Shown: positions 42,366 through 52,600, numbered from the stretch's first letter. The stretch: DNA of 64,000 nucleotides from Paenarthrobacter sp. AR 02 (GCF_021538675.1 NZ_JAJUKH010000001.1:310001-374000); one strand, 5' to 3'. Notes: generated by a model not told the origin, from the sequence alone. Program-made: numbers and translations.

Positions 42366-44111
42366 CTACCGGCGGCTGGCGGCTGCCTTCCGACGGCCGG
42401 CCGCTGTCAGGAACAGGCCCATCAGGAGCATGGCTCCCGACCAGAGAACGAAGGTTTCGTTCAGGCCCGTCGTAGCCAGAACGCTGGGGCCTCCGACGGC
42501 GGTCGGAACCGCGGTGGTTGTCGCACCCTCTGTTACACCAGCGGCTACGACCTTGCCGGCTGGGGTGCCAGCGCCGCCGGTGGTGATGAGACCGGCGGTG
42601 TTGATACCGGTTGTCGGAGTGCCCGTGGTGTTCTCTCCACCGTTATCGGGGCCACCGGACGTCGGCGGGGTAACAGCCGGCGGGTTCACAACCGGAGGAG
42701 TGACTACCGGCGGGGTTACAACCGGAGGGGTGACAACAGGCGGAGTCACAACAGGAGGGGTGATCGTGCCTACCGAACCGCCCCCGACGCCCACCGAGGT
42801 GGAACCAGTGCTGATGGGAACCGTGATGGGGATGATCAGCTGAGTGCCCGATCCAATGCCGCCAGAACCATTAGTGGTACCGCCGGTAGTAGTACCCGGA
42901 ACCGTTCCGCCCGTAGTGCCAGTACCTGTGGCTGAAGAATCACCCAGCACACCAACCGCCGTCGAACCCAGGCTCACCGGAGCCGTAATCGGAGCAACAA
43001 CCTGAGTCCCCGAACCGATGCCGCCAGAACCACTCGTGGTACCGCCGGTCGTCGTGCCCGGAGCCGTCCCACCTGTGGTGCCCATATTCGTGGCGGAAGA
43101 ATCACCCAACACACCAACCGCCGTCGAACCCAGGCCCACCGGAACCGTCACCGGAGCAACAACCTGAGTCCCCGAACCAATACCATTCGAACCACTCGTC
43201 GAAGCACCCGAAGTAGAACCACCGGAAGCGGCAGGCCCGGCAGCGGAACCGGACGTGGCGGAGGAATCACCCAACACACCAGCCGCCGTGGAACCCAGGC
43301 CCACCGGAACCGTCACCGGAGCAACAACCTGAGTCCCCGAACCAATACCATTCGAACCATTCGTCGAAGCACCCGAAGTAGAACCACCGGAAGCGGCAGA
43401 TCCGGCTGGGGAACCCGAAACGGCGGAAGAATCACCGCCGACACCCACAGCAGTGGCTCCGACGTTAACAGGGACCGATATCGGAGCCACTACCTGAGCG
43501 CCGGACGCAAGACTCTCTCCCCCCGACGTAGTTGCCTGCGCTGGCGCCGAAGCTGCCGGGGCAGGAGCTGATGATGAGGTGGCGGTTGAGTCCCCCAGGA
43601 CACCGGCCGACGTCGACCCCACGGTGATGGGAACCGTTACCGGTGCAACCACCTGGGTGCCGGACCCAATCGCGCCGGCGCCGCCGGTGCCGGCTGCCGG
43701 CGTCGGGCTCGCTGCCGCTGCTGGAGCGGCAGGTGTAGCTGAGCTCGTCGCAGTGGAACCCCCCAGCAGACCCACTGACGACGAGCCCAGGTTTATGGGC
43801 ACCGTGACCGGAGCGACCACTTGGGTCCCGGAACCGATGCTGTTGGAGCCGCTGGTACTGGCGGCGGGTGTTGCGCCTGAAAATGCAGCGTGTGCCGGCG
43901 CCGACGTGCTGGCTGCTGAGTTTCCCAGCAGGCCCAGCGACGTCGCGCCGAGATTGATTGGAGCTGTGACTGGCGCTATCACCTGCGTTCCGGAAAGCTT
44001 CCCGTCGTTGCCGCTGGTGGTGTCCGCGGCGTTCGCCGCGGTAGCGCTGAGGACAATCATGCCTCCGGCAAAGCATGTGCCGATGAGGCACTTGCGTATG
44101 GTCGTGTTCAT
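42366..44111 (-). CDS. Chaplin-like repeat surface protein with LAxTG sorting signal
   Basis: This is a 581-residue exported protein. After a Sec signal ending ATAANA (about residue 29), eight repeats of about 54 residues follow. Each has a core like SGTQVVAPVTVPVGLGST followed by AVGVLG and a Ser/Gly/Thr-rich linker. The core lines up without gaps with the chaplin domain (SGN..Q.PV.VPVN.CGN.V.V.G), but both chaplin cysteines are missing in all copies. A TPPVV-repeat linker follows, then LATTG (545-549), a hydrophobic segment and RRKAAASRR, a sortase E-type cell-wall signal. AGGAG lies 8 bases before the ATG. The likely role is a hydrophobic or amyloid-like coat anchored to the wall; this is inference from the chaplin family. 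Confidence 0.8.
   Translation of the reverse strand: MNTTIRKCLIGTCFAGGMIVLSATAANAADTTSGNDGKLSGTQVIAPVTAPINLGATSLGLLGNSAASTSAPAHAAFSGATPAASTSGSNSIGSGTQVVAPVTVPINLGSSSVGLLGGSTATSSATPAAPAAAASPTPAAGTGGAGAIGSGTQVVAPVTVPITVGSTSAGVLGDSTATSSSAPAPAASAPAQATTSGGESLASGAQVVAPISVPVNVGATAVGVGGDSSAVSGSPAGSAASGGSTSGASTNGSNGIGSGTQVVAPVTVPVGLGSTAAGVLGDSSATSGSAAGPAASGGSTSGASTSGSNGIGSGTQVVAPVTVPVGLGSTAVGVLGDSSATNMGTTGGTAPGTTTGGTTSGSGGIGSGTQVVAPITAPVSLGSTAVGVLGDSSATGTGTTGGTVPGTTTGGTTNGSGGIGSGTQLIIPITVPISTGSTSVGVGGGSVGTITPPVVTPPVVTPPVVTPPVVTPPVVNPPAVTPPTSGGPDNGGENTTGTPTTGINTAGLITTGGAGTPAGKVVAAGVTEGATTTAVPTAVGGPSVLATTGLNETFVLWSGAMLLMGLFLTAAGRRKAAASRR
42668..42762 (-). repeat. 15-base tandem repeats encoding a Pro-Val linker
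   Basis: About six copies of a unit encoding T-P-P-V-V (one N, one A variant) lie head to tail before the C-terminal domain of the chaplin-like protein. They form a stiff, wall-spanning type of linker. Confidence 0.85.
42790..43997 (-). repeat. Eight chaplin-like repeats, about 162-base period
   Basis: Units encode IGSGTQVVAPVTVPV-type cores. Copies 5 and 6 are nearly identical in DNA, copies 6 and 7 share the Thr/Gly linker, and the outer copies (1, 4, 8) are more diverged, a pattern of recent internal duplication in the middle. Confidence 0.85.
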
Positions 44112-44209
44112 TGTGGTCTTCTCCTGAAAGATCTTGTTCCCAGAGACGTCCGTTGACGAACGTCCTTACAGCTGTCTGCCGCGAAGAGTCGCGCGGCATG
44201 GCCAGGGAA

Positions 44210-45325
44210 TCAGTCAGGAGAGGAGCCAGGGTCAAAACAAACGGGTTCGGGACTCTGCTTTTCGCCGACCGCGGAACAACCCGGTAGTGAGTCGACGGGG
44301 ACAATCATTGCCTCGTGCAAGAAAGCAGCAGCGGGGCTTGGTGGGCCATTTTGGGAACTATTGGATCCGGCCCCAGCCACCCCGGCGGGTACCGCTTCGA
44401 GGGCAAGACGCGGGTCAGCGGGTAGACCTGGAAGCACCGCCGACGGCTGGACTTTAGTGACCGGGATGCTGCCCCGTGAGCTGAGTACGTGGGATATGGA
44501 CACCGTCGTAGCGATTGTGGGTGCCGAAGCTGCGGACTCGGCCTTTGTAAGCACGACGTCGGGCCCCGGCAAAGCGTCCGCGGCTGCAGAGACGCTTTCG
44601 GTCAGGATTTCCGGCGCAGGCGGCGCGGTTCCGTCCAGCACTGGCGGAACGGATGAGTCCGCTCCGGAGAGTGGAGGTAACGCAGGTGCAGATGGTTCAA
44701 GGACCGTTCCCACCGGCGGCAGAACGGTGTCCACCACCCCAACGATCGGTTCAAGAATGGGTGTGGTCACATCGGTGACAGGCTCCAGTCGCACCGGTGC
44801 GATTGCATCGTTGACAGGGGTAGCAACTGCACCAACTGAATCGTCAACGACATCAGTAACCGGCGTAATCACGGTGCGCACGGCGTCGTCGGTCGTATCG
44901 GCAGGGAGGATATGGCTGACCACCGGGACCGAACCAACGACGGTGTCAACAGATGCGCCCGTTTGTTGAACGATTGGCGTGAGAGCGGGCACGGGAACTG
45001 CAATAGGTTTCGCGGGTATCACGGCTTTGACCGGCGCTGGCACCGGCACCGGCACATTCGGCACCGGAACACTAAGTGGCGGTGTGGGCGCGCTTTTCAC
45101 GGTCGAAGTTACTGAGGCCACGGTTGAACTGACTTCACCCAGGAGTGAGTGGCTATTTTGTGGGCCAGAGTCGGCATTTGCTGACGTTGCCGAGAGAGCC
45201 ATCCAGATTGCCGTGCCAGCTCCAGCGACCATGACAGAGCGGAGAATGCTGGCCGCACGCGGAAAAACGCGTGAACCCTTCATCTCGACACCCCCAGGTA
45301 GTCGCGAGCCAATGGTCTTCTTCAT
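44210..45325 (-). CDS. Exported Pro/Val-rich protein of unknown function
   Basis: A 371-residue protein (or 357 from the ATG at 45283) with a Sec signal ending LSATSANA. The mature part is low in charge and dominated by Val, Pro, Ala, Thr and Ser: PLSVPVPNVPVPVPAPVKAVIPAKPIAVPVPA, then TTPILEPIVGVVDTVLPPVGTVLEPS. Two cysteines near the C-terminus (LPGCSAV and EPVCFDP) could form a disulfide. No sortase motif or membrane anchor is seen at the end. I do not recognise a family. It is directly upstream of the chaplin-like gene on the same strand, 98 bases apart, so they may be co-expressed and work together on the surface. Confidence 0.7.
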   Translation of the reverse strand: MKKTIGSRLPGGVEMKGSRVFPRAASILRSVMVAGAGTAIWMALSATSANADSGPQNSHSLLGEVSSTVASVTSTVKSAPTPPLSVPVPNVPVPVPAPVKAVIPAKPIAVPVPALTPIVQQTGASVDTVVGSVPVVSHILPADTTDDAVRTVITPVTDVVDDSVGAVATPVNDAIAPVRLEPVTDVTTPILEPIVGVVDTVLPPVGTVLEPSAPALPPLSGADSSVPPVLDGTAPPAPEILTESVSAAADALPGPDVVLTKAESAASAPTIATTVSISHVLSSRGSIPVTKVQPSAVLPGLPADPRLALEAVPAGVAGAGSNSSQNGPPSPAAAFLHEAMIVPVDSLPGCSAVGEKQSPEPVCFDPGSSPD

Positions 45326-45497
45326 CGTAGGACGGACCCAACCAATTAGTCCATGGCTGGGAGTAAAGAAATTCGTGAATGTTTGTGGCGGGTCGCGCTC
45401 ATGCTCGCGGGCCCGGCACCACGCGCTCGTAAACTCTTTACTGAATTCGACGGACCTATTGTTTTAGCCTATTTCGGGGCTGTACCGTGAGCGCCAT

Positions 45498-45512
45498 CGT
45501 AAGCAACTTACG
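45498..45512. promoter_or_regulatory. Palindrome upstream of the choice-of-anchor-P gene
   Basis: CGTAAG-CAA-CTTACG lies about 35 bases before the start, in an AT-rich divergent region, and is a candidate operator. Confidence 0.4.
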
Positions 45513-45545
45513 AGATCGTGTAAAACATTCTGGGGAGATAACTAC

Positions 45546-46808
45546 ATGAAGCGTTCGCATGTTGCATTATTGGGGGCTCTAGCACTCAGTCTGGCCGGAC
45601 CGGTCTCACCGGCTCTCGCTGCTACTACACCAGCTCAAGTAGCTACCGGATTCTCCGGCACCGCATATGGTTCCTACATTTTCAATGCGGATAAGACCCT
45701 GACTTCAGGACCGACTGCTAGTTCAAGCATCAGTTGCACTGGCGCCACCGGAAAGACGTCATCGAACACCGCAGCGGCACTTACTGTCCCAGCCGTCGGA
45801 AATGTCGGCTCTGCATCAACCAGTGTCAAATCCCTGCTTACCGCCACAGGGAAACGGATCGAAAGCAAATCAACGATTAACGGAGCCAACCTCCTGGGTG
45901 GGCTGATCACCGCCGGTGCCATCACGTCGGAGAGTTCGGCGGACAAAAATACAGCAGGCGCGTTTGCCGGAACGAACAAGACCACCATCGCTGATTTGAA
46001 GGTTCTGGGTGTCGCGGTTGGGGCCAACCCTGGGGCCAATACGGTGCTGGATCTCTCAGTACCGTTGGTGGGCTCAGTCGGCAAGATCACGCTGAACGGG
46101 CAGGAAAAGCGCCTGGTCAACGGCGCCTATCAGGTGTCGACCACGGCCCTCCGTGTCGAAGTCCTGAAGACCGGGCTCCCTGGGCTCAAGGTCGGAACGG
46201 ATATCCGTCTTGGGGTCAGCTCTGCGAACCTTACGGCTCCACAGTCGGGCTACCTTTCCGGCACCGGTTTCAGCACCAGGGCCTTGCTTGCTTCGGGGCT
46301 GATTAATTCAAGTCCCACTGCGCTGGCCTACGTCGGGTGCAGCGGTGGGGCCGGATCAGCGAATCTGGCAGGGGCCACCGTTCCGGGGCTGGCAACAGTC
46401 GGAGCAACCTCAACGAAGACCAGTGGTGTCCTAAGCCCGCAGCCGAAGAGCACCGTGACGAACACCATTGCAGGACTCAACGTCCTCAACGGACTGATTC
46501 AGGCGGATGGCATCAAGGCTGAAACGAGCGCAACCCGGACTGCGGGCGCAACTACTGCAACTCTGACGGATACGTCGACATTCACCAACCTAAGGATTGC
46601 CGGGCTGCCCGCCATCAATGCATCGGTCGCTCCGAACACGGTGGTCCAAGTCGCCGGGCTGGGGCAGGTTACCCTCCACAAGGTCAGCAAGTCATCGAGT
46701 GCCATCATTGTCACGATGATCGACGTTGTCCTTAGCCAGCCCATCGGTGCATTGCCGACAGGGTCACGTCTGCAGATCGGCTATTCGAGCACGGGAGTTG
46801 CACTCTAG
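45546..46808 (+). CDS. Exported two-repeat protein, choice-of-anchor P type
   Basis: This 420-residue protein has a clear Sec signal (LLGALALSLAGPVSPALA, cleavage near residue 25). The mature protein is a duplicated beta-rich unit: GLITAGAITSESSADKNTAGAF and NGLIQADGIKAETSATRTAGATT are equivalent, as are ANTVLDLSVPLVGSVGKITLNGQEKR and PNTVVQVAGLGQVTLHKVSK. I associate this pattern with the choice-of-anchor P family of actinobacterial surface proteins, known only by name. No LPxTG-type end is seen. It is divergent from the Pro/Val-rich gene. GGGGAG precedes the ATG and a strong terminator follows. Confidence 0.75.
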   Translation: MKRSHVALLGALALSLAGPVSPALAATTPAQVATGFSGTAYGSYIFNADKTLTSGPTASSSISCTGATGKTSSNTAAALTVPAVGNVGSASTSVKSLLTATGKRIESKSTINGANLLGGLITAGAITSESSADKNTAGAFAGTNKTTIADLKVLGVAVGANPGANTVLDLSVPLVGSVGKITLNGQEKRLVNGAYQVSTTALRVEVLKTGLPGLKVGTDIRLGVSSANLTAPQSGYLSGTGFSTRALLASGLINSSPTALAYVGCSGGAGSANLAGATVPGLATVGATSTKTSGVLSPQPKSTVTNTIAGLNVLNGLIQADGIKAETSATRTAGATTATLTDTSTFTNLRIAGLPAINASVAPNTVVQVAGLGQVTLHKVSKSSSAIIVTMIDVVLSQPIGALPTGSRLQIGYSSTGVAL

Positions 46809-46853
46809 AAGTTAGTAGTCGCCAAAGGACCCATAGCTACTGGGGCGAAAACG

Positions 46854-46893
46854 AGGAACGGTCCGTCACCAATCAAGGTGACGGACCGTTCCT
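46854..46893. terminator. Terminator
   Basis: A perfect 17-bp stem (46854-46870 with 46877-46893), AATCAA loop, then TTATTT. It lies between the choice-of-anchor-P gene and the convergent MBL gene. Confidence 0.9.
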
Positions 46894-46921
46894 TTATTTC
46901 GTTGATTGGCCACGCGCTTAC

Positions 46922-47812
46922 TCAGGAAGGATATGAACCTGTTTTTCCCGGTCCGAAGTCAGGGGTACCCAGAGTAGTACGACCCGCAGCATTGGTCTCC
47001 TGCAGCCGCTTGATGAACCAGCGGGATTGTTCTGGACCATACGGCAGGACGGGGATGGCTTTGGTTGCGTCCGAGGGCATGTCACGAATCGACTGGGTGG
47101 CCTGCCGTACGGCGGTGCTCATGGTGTTGGCCATGGTTTTGACGAACTGGTCGCTCGCGGGCTCGCCGTGGCCCGGAACCAGGTGTTCGTAACGGTGCCG
47201 CAGCGCAGAGATGTGACGCAAGGCGTCCGCCCACTCTTCCGGGTATGAATCCTCGAAGGACGGGTGGGCGCCTTGTTCCACAACGTCGCCAACATACAAC
47301 GTCGAGCTGGTGCCTACCAGCAAATCACCATCCGTGTGGGCCCTGCCCAAGTAGAAGAGCGTCGCAGTGACCCCACCGAGGTCAACCAGCACGGGCTGGT
47401 CATGAACAAGCGCGTTTGGGACAACGACCTCGACGGCGTCGCCCTCCCCTGCTGCCATCTCCGGTTCGTTCGTGGCGACGAAGCGGCGCTGATTGTCGGC
47501 GTCTTTTTCAATGGCCGCCGCGGAGTTGGCGTGGGCCCAAAACTCCGTGACGCCGTCGTCCGCAAAAACGGCATTCCCAAAGAAGTGGTCGTAGTGGGCG
47601 TGGGTGTTCACTACCACCAGCGGCAGCTGGGTCTTTTCCCGCACTGCATTAAGGATCTCGCGGCCTTGGCGCGGGCCGCAGCCGGTGTCGATGACCATGG
47701 CGAGCTCGGAGCCCACCACGAGCCCGGTATTGAGTAACGAACCCTCAGTTTTCAAGACGTAGTTGTCCGGTCCGAGTTCTAGCCAAGCTGACAATGCGTT
47801 CTCCGTATCCAA
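46922..47812 (-). CDS. Metallo-beta-lactamase-fold hydrolase
   Basis: This 296-residue protein has the zinc motif NTHAHYDH (HxHxDH), DTGCG before it, GRAHTDGDLLV (His ligand) and GHGEPAS, so the metal site is complete. It has no signal peptide. The MBL fold covers hydrolases such as glyoxalase II, lactonases and phosphodiesterases; none can be singled out. The first codon is a TTG at 47812 without an obvious ribosome site, so the start is uncertain. It is on the minus strand 100 bases downstream of the pyruvyl transferase gene. Confidence 0.83.
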   Translation of the reverse strand: MDTENALSAWLELGPDNYVLKTEGSLLNTGLVVGSELAMVIDTGCGPRQGREILNAVREKTQLPLVVVNTHAHYDHFFGNAVFADDGVTEFWAHANSAAAIEKDADNQRRFVATNEPEMAAGEGDAVEVVVPNALVHDQPVLVDLGGVTATLFYLGRAHTDGDLLVGTSSTLYVGDVVEQGAHPSFEDSYPEEWADALRHISALRHRYEHLVPGHGEPASDQFVKTMANTMSTAVRQATQSIRDMPSDATKAIPVLPYGPEQSRWFIKRLQETNAAGRTTLGTPDFGPGKTGSYPS

Positions 47813-47911
47813 TGCAATCCGGCGATGTTCAGGCCTCTACTCTACCCACGGAAACCGGGGGGAAGCTGGAAAGGCTGGCGGCACACCGTGGAAAACGGCC
47901 TGTGGTTCCGT

Positions 47912-49465
47912 CTAGGAGCGGAGAAGCCTCAGGCGCCGTGCCAGTCGAACCACCTTGGACGACTCGAGTGCGCTGAACTGCTGTTCCAATCGGCTCACCT
48001 CGGACTCGACGGCGGTTATCTCCCCCGACATTGCCTCCAGGGCCACCCGTAACCTCTCACGCTCGGCCTCAGCCGCGGCCAGGGTTCCCGTGGTGTCCTC
48101 CAGAGCGTGCGTCAGTCGGTAGAGCTCCACGGACTGGTGCCCGATATGTGCCTCGTTGTTGGCCGTGAGCTTCGCTGCTTCGGGGTGTTCACCAGAGTGA
48201 AGCTCCGGGAAAATCGGTTCGGGGATGTCAAGAATCGGAGCGACCTGTGTCGCTCCCTTCAAGGTTTCGACGACGGTGTCCCACCAAGCACTTTGGAAGT
48301 CGGCTTGTGATGGGCTAATGGTGTTCAGGTAATCCCTGATGTCACGGCGGCGACCCCAAAGCTCGTCCACGAAATCATTGAATTCAGGAGTAACTACGTG
48401 CCGGAGTGACCGCATCGTGTGCCCCAGGCCCCAGTTCGCCAAGGCGCCGCCGAGGCGAACCTCTCCGTAATAATCCACGGCCAGAGCCAGGCAGGGCACG
48501 CCCGCTCCGAGCGCAAAAACGATGGGGTGGTAGCGGCTTGCGACGACGAATTCCGCCTGTGTTGTCAGGGTGGCCGCTTCCTCGGCAGTGAACTGTCCAC
48601 ACACGGTGACGTTCTTAGCCCGCATCCTGCGCTGGATGTCCACGTGAATCTCGATGTCGATGTCGCGGTTCCCCGGACGGGACATGTGCGGAATCATGAC
48701 AACATCAAGGCTGCCCGGTCCCGCAATCCTGTCCAGAATGTCGGCAACCCGTTGGTTGAAATCATTTCTGTCCATGGCGCCGGTCCCTGGCGCAAAGGTG
48801 GCGACCAGATAGGGACGTCCGGGCTTCGGCTGGTACGACGGTTCCGCCGATAGGTAGCCCTCGCCCTCGGGGCTCGCTTTGAGGAAGCTTGCATCGTCCA
48901 AGGTCAAGCCGGTCTGGAGGCCGGCTTCATTCAGCATTTCCAGCGACGTGCTCTCACGCACGCTTGCCAGCGCGGCGGACCGGAAGAGTTCAATAGCCGT
49001 GTCGTAGTCCGGACCGGTAAGAACGGGGCCGACTGTTTGCCCGGAGATAACGAGAGGCTTTCCCAACGACTCTGCTATGGCGCCGAGTGCAGCACGCTCA
49101 TAGAGCAACCAACCGTAGGGGGAATTCATGTTGCCGCCGCCGGCAATGACCACGCCGTCGGACTCGCCAACGGTCTTGATAAGCGCATGCACTTGGTCGC
49201 CTACCGGAAGAGCGTCCAAGTCGCCAGCCAAAACGGCGCGGATTTCCTTTAGGTATGTCTCGCGCCGGTGTGGAGGCCAAGGAAACTCCAGGGTCTTCAC
49301 CGCAGATGTGTCATAGAGGCGTGCGCTCTGTTCAGGGTTGCGGGAAAGCAGGACGATGTCCGAAACTCCCCGGGCCTGCAGTTCATCCACCACCGCGTGG
49401 GCCATCGCCTCATCGCCCACGTGATAGACGGATTGGCCAATATCTCCCAGAACTACAACTCGCAC
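47912..49465 (-). CDS. Polysaccharide pyruvyl transferase family protein with C-terminal coiled coil
   Basis: This 517-residue protein belongs to the PS_pyruv_trans family (CsaB-like). It begins RVVVLGDIGQSVYHVGDEAMAHAVVDEL, then VVIAGGGNMNSPYGWL, and ends the domain with VASRYHPIVFALGAGVPCLALAVDYYGEV, the conserved SRYH/AxGxP region. Such enzymes add pyruvate ketals to secondary cell-wall polymers; pyruvylated polymers are the known ligand of SLH domains, which is relevant to the two SLH-like proteins nearby. About 80 C-terminal residues form a coiled coil (LEDTTGTLAAAEAERERLRVALEAM). The start is GTG at 49465. Confidence 0.85.
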   Translation of the reverse strand: MRVVVLGDIGQSVYHVGDEAMAHAVVDELQARGVSDIVLLSRNPEQSARLYDTSAVKTLEFPWPPHRRETYLKEIRAVLAGDLDALPVGDQVHALIKTVGESDGVVIAGGGNMNSPYGWLLYERAALGAIAESLGKPLVISGQTVGPVLTGPDYDTAIELFRSAALASVRESTSLEMLNEAGLQTGLTLDDASFLKASPEGEGYLSAEPSYQPKPGRPYLVATFAPGTGAMDRNDFNQRVADILDRIAGPGSLDVVMIPHMSRPGNRDIDIEIHVDIQRRMRAKNVTVCGQFTAEEAATLTTQAEFVVASRYHPIVFALGAGVPCLALAVDYYGEVRLGGALANWGLGHTMRSLRHVVTPEFNDFVDELWGRRRDIRDYLNTISPSQADFQSAWWDTVVETLKGATQVAPILDIPEPIFPELHSGEHPEAAKLTANNEAHIGHQSVELYRLTHALEDTTGTLAAAEAERERLRVALEAMSGEITAVESEVSRLEQQFSALESSKVVRLARRLRLLRS

Positions 49466-49548
49466 GATTCCCCGGTGTTAGATCACAAAAAACAGATTCC
49501 AGCCTACCGGGTCAGCCCACGGTCAGCAGAAACGCACCAGCCAACAAA

Positions 49549-49587
49549 AGAAGGCATGACCCCGCAACTGGCGAGGTCATGCCTTCT
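49549..49587 (-). terminator. Terminator after the large SLH-like protein gene
   Basis: A 13-bp stem (49549-49561 with 49575-49587) and 13-base loop; TTTTGTT follows on the minus strand. Confidence 0.85.
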
Positions 49588-49617
49588 CAGGGCGCTGAAA
49601 CTACCAGCGAATAGCCA

Positions 49618-52600
49618 TTAAGGCGTCTTGGAAAGGAAGTTCTGCACGTTCTGCAGAATCGGCGCCCTTGTGTCGTACTCGAGGTAGTTGATATCCATGA
49701 GAACCACCACTCGGCCTCGCTTGGACTTCATATCCGCCTCCGACCAGACTCCGCCAACAACGGTGCTATCGCTCCGGGCGAAGACGTTCCGCGCATCGAC
49801 TCCCCCAAGCCCGCTGATTGCTCCGGGGGCAAGGGGTTCAAAAGCAGAAAGAAGATTGGGTGCTTTCGAAATTTGGTTGGTTGCTGCCGGGTTGAACGTG
49901 TATGGTCCGTCAACGTCACCTTGCCGACCCACCACAACATCCTGATCCACGAGGACCTGCCGCAAGACACGTTGCACTGTGTCGTTCACTTCCTCGCAAC
50001 AGGGCCGTTCGCCCGTGAGGTATGCGGCGCCGCCGTCGATAATATAGCCGGCAACCTGCTGTTCCTCAGCCGCAGTCCATCCGTTGTACGAGGGGTTCCA
50101 GATGGATTTGTAAGTGCCCAATTCCGCGGGAAGCGTCTTGGAAACTACAACTTCCGCTCCTGCCGCGCGGAGGGTTTGGGCCACGTTGGCCACGCCGAAA
50201 CCTTCGTCGGTAGATCCGTAAACAAGAACCTTGTTGCCCCGAACGGGCTTAGGAGTCACCACCACGGACAATGCAGCAGCAGCGGATGCGCCTCGACTGT
50301 CGGTCGCACTGAAAGTAATGGCTGTTGTGCCCGCAGCCAGAGGAGTTCCGCTGACGACGCCAGTTACGGCGTTCAACGAAAGGCCCGCGGGCAGGCTTCC
50401 CTTGGATATCTTCCACGCGTACGGTGCTACGCCTCCAATGGCTCCAATCCCAATCTTGTACTGCTTGCCGAGGACAGCTCCGGGCAGGCTCGTGGTAAGG
50501 ATCTTCAGCGGCTCAATCTTCGGAGCTACTTCAGGCTCCGGAGCGCCAGGCGGCTGCGGCTTCGCGGACCACGTTGCGATGGTCTTCTCGAATATGGTGC
50601 CGGAGTACACCGTCAATTTCGCCGGTGAATCCTCCCAGAAGCAGAACGCACAAGCACCCAGTTCAACGCCGGCTGACGCTTTGAGCTCAGCCATCGGATC
50701 CTCGGTGGGGTGGAAGCCGGCCTCCAAGGAAGCTTCGATCTTGCCTGTGATTCCAACGATGTCCATCCATGTGATGCGGGTATCCAAGGCGCCCGTGAGG
50801 GTCGCATCGATGCCTGAATCACTGGAGAGCGCAAGAGGTTCATGTTCGGTGCTGCATGACGCTGAGCGGCTTTCCTGCTGGTCCCTCCACTGGTACGAGG
50901 TGCCACATTTCAGTACAACAGAGGCGCTGATATCCAACTTGCCGGTTACTTCGAACGTGATGCTCGGCTGGGCGGCCATGACAATCGCGCCTGCACCTGA
51001 GGGGACAGTTACCTTCACTTCAGGCACCGTCATAGTGCATTTGCCTTCGCCTGAAACTGCTGCGCCCATGTTGACGGTTATTGATCCGTCAATGTTCGCC
51101 TGCATGAGGTGAAGACCAAACCAACCCCACTCAGCGTAGACAGAAGGCTCCAGATCGGGCGTAACGGACAATCCCTTCAGGTCTGCGGTGGCTCCGCGAT
51201 CACATTCCATTTTCGGTTTGACCGCGTTCAGAGATTCCTGAGGCGTAGCCAGAACCGGCGGCGTCTCAGCCTGCTGGGCAGACGCGCCCGTTGTGGTGAA
51301 GTGAACAGTTCCTTCGGAATAGGCCGAGGAAAGATTGCCGGGTGAGGTCTTGATTAGCTTGGTGCCGGCAGTCGTAACGCTCACGTCATCTGCAATAAGG
51401 ACTGCTCCGGACTCGACGTTGGCCCAGGGGGCCAGCGTCAGGACCTGCCCCTGAGCCACAACGATGTCTGTCAGCTCGATTGATGTGATCTTCTTGGTGG
51501 CGGGCTCCCTTGTAATGGCAACGATGTTGTTGCCCGGGACGTGGATGGTGTCCTGCTTTGGAACTACGACTTCACATGGCTTTCCGACGCATTCCTGCGG
51601 AGCCGACTGCGGTACGTCGAGGGTCAGCGTACGCGATACGGTCATGCCGGATGTGTCCGTCGCCGTTACGGTGACCGAGCTGGGACCCGTGACGGTAGGC
51701 AACCCGGATATTGCCCCATTGGGTGCGATGCTAAGTCCCTGTGGCAGACCTTGCGCTTTCCACGCAAGCTCTCCGAATCCTCCGGCTCCCTTGAGTTGGT
51801 CGAGGTACTTGACACCGGCAATGCCCTCCATCAGTTGTTCATTCGTGATGGTCAACGGGCTCTTGAATTGCTGGAATCTGTACATGAATGCCGCCATTGC
51901 ATCGCGGTTCACCGACTGCAGCGCACGGTAGGATTTGGTGCCATTGGACTCATTCCAACCCGTGCTGATTCCCCTTTGGGACAACCACGTCATTTCTTTG
52001 TAGAACTGCTGCGACTTGGTGATGTCAGCAAACGGCGTTGTTGCTGGTGCGGTGTAGTCCGGGTTACCAGCTAGCCGGTAGAGGAATGCTGCCATGGCAT
52101 CCCGGTTGACTGGCTGGGTTGCCCGGTACGTTTTGGTTCCATTTGCTTCCGTCCAACCTGTACTGATGCCGGTTGATGCAAGCCAGGCCATTTCTTTGTA
52201 AAACTGCTGTGAGGTGCTCACGTCAGCAAAAGGCGAGACCTTTGGGGGAACAAATCCGGGGCTACCTGAAAGGCGGTACATGAACGCAGCCATCGCATCG
52301 CGATTAACGGGCAAGAGTGCGCGGTAGGTTTTTGTCCCCTTCGCTTCGGTCCAACCAGTACTGACTCGCGCAGAGGCCAACCATGCCATTTCCTTATAGA
52401 ACTGCTGCGACGTGGCGATATCCGCAAACGGCGACGTCACTGGTGGCTTGAAATCCTGAGACGTGTCCTGGATGACAGTGTTTGCCGGTTGGATAGCTAC
52501 CGTTGCCGGTGCCGTACCAGGCGATGTTTGGGTTGTGGCTGGCGATGCTTGGGCCGGTACAAGGCCCACCAGCATGAGCGCCGAAAGGGCAAGGCTCACC

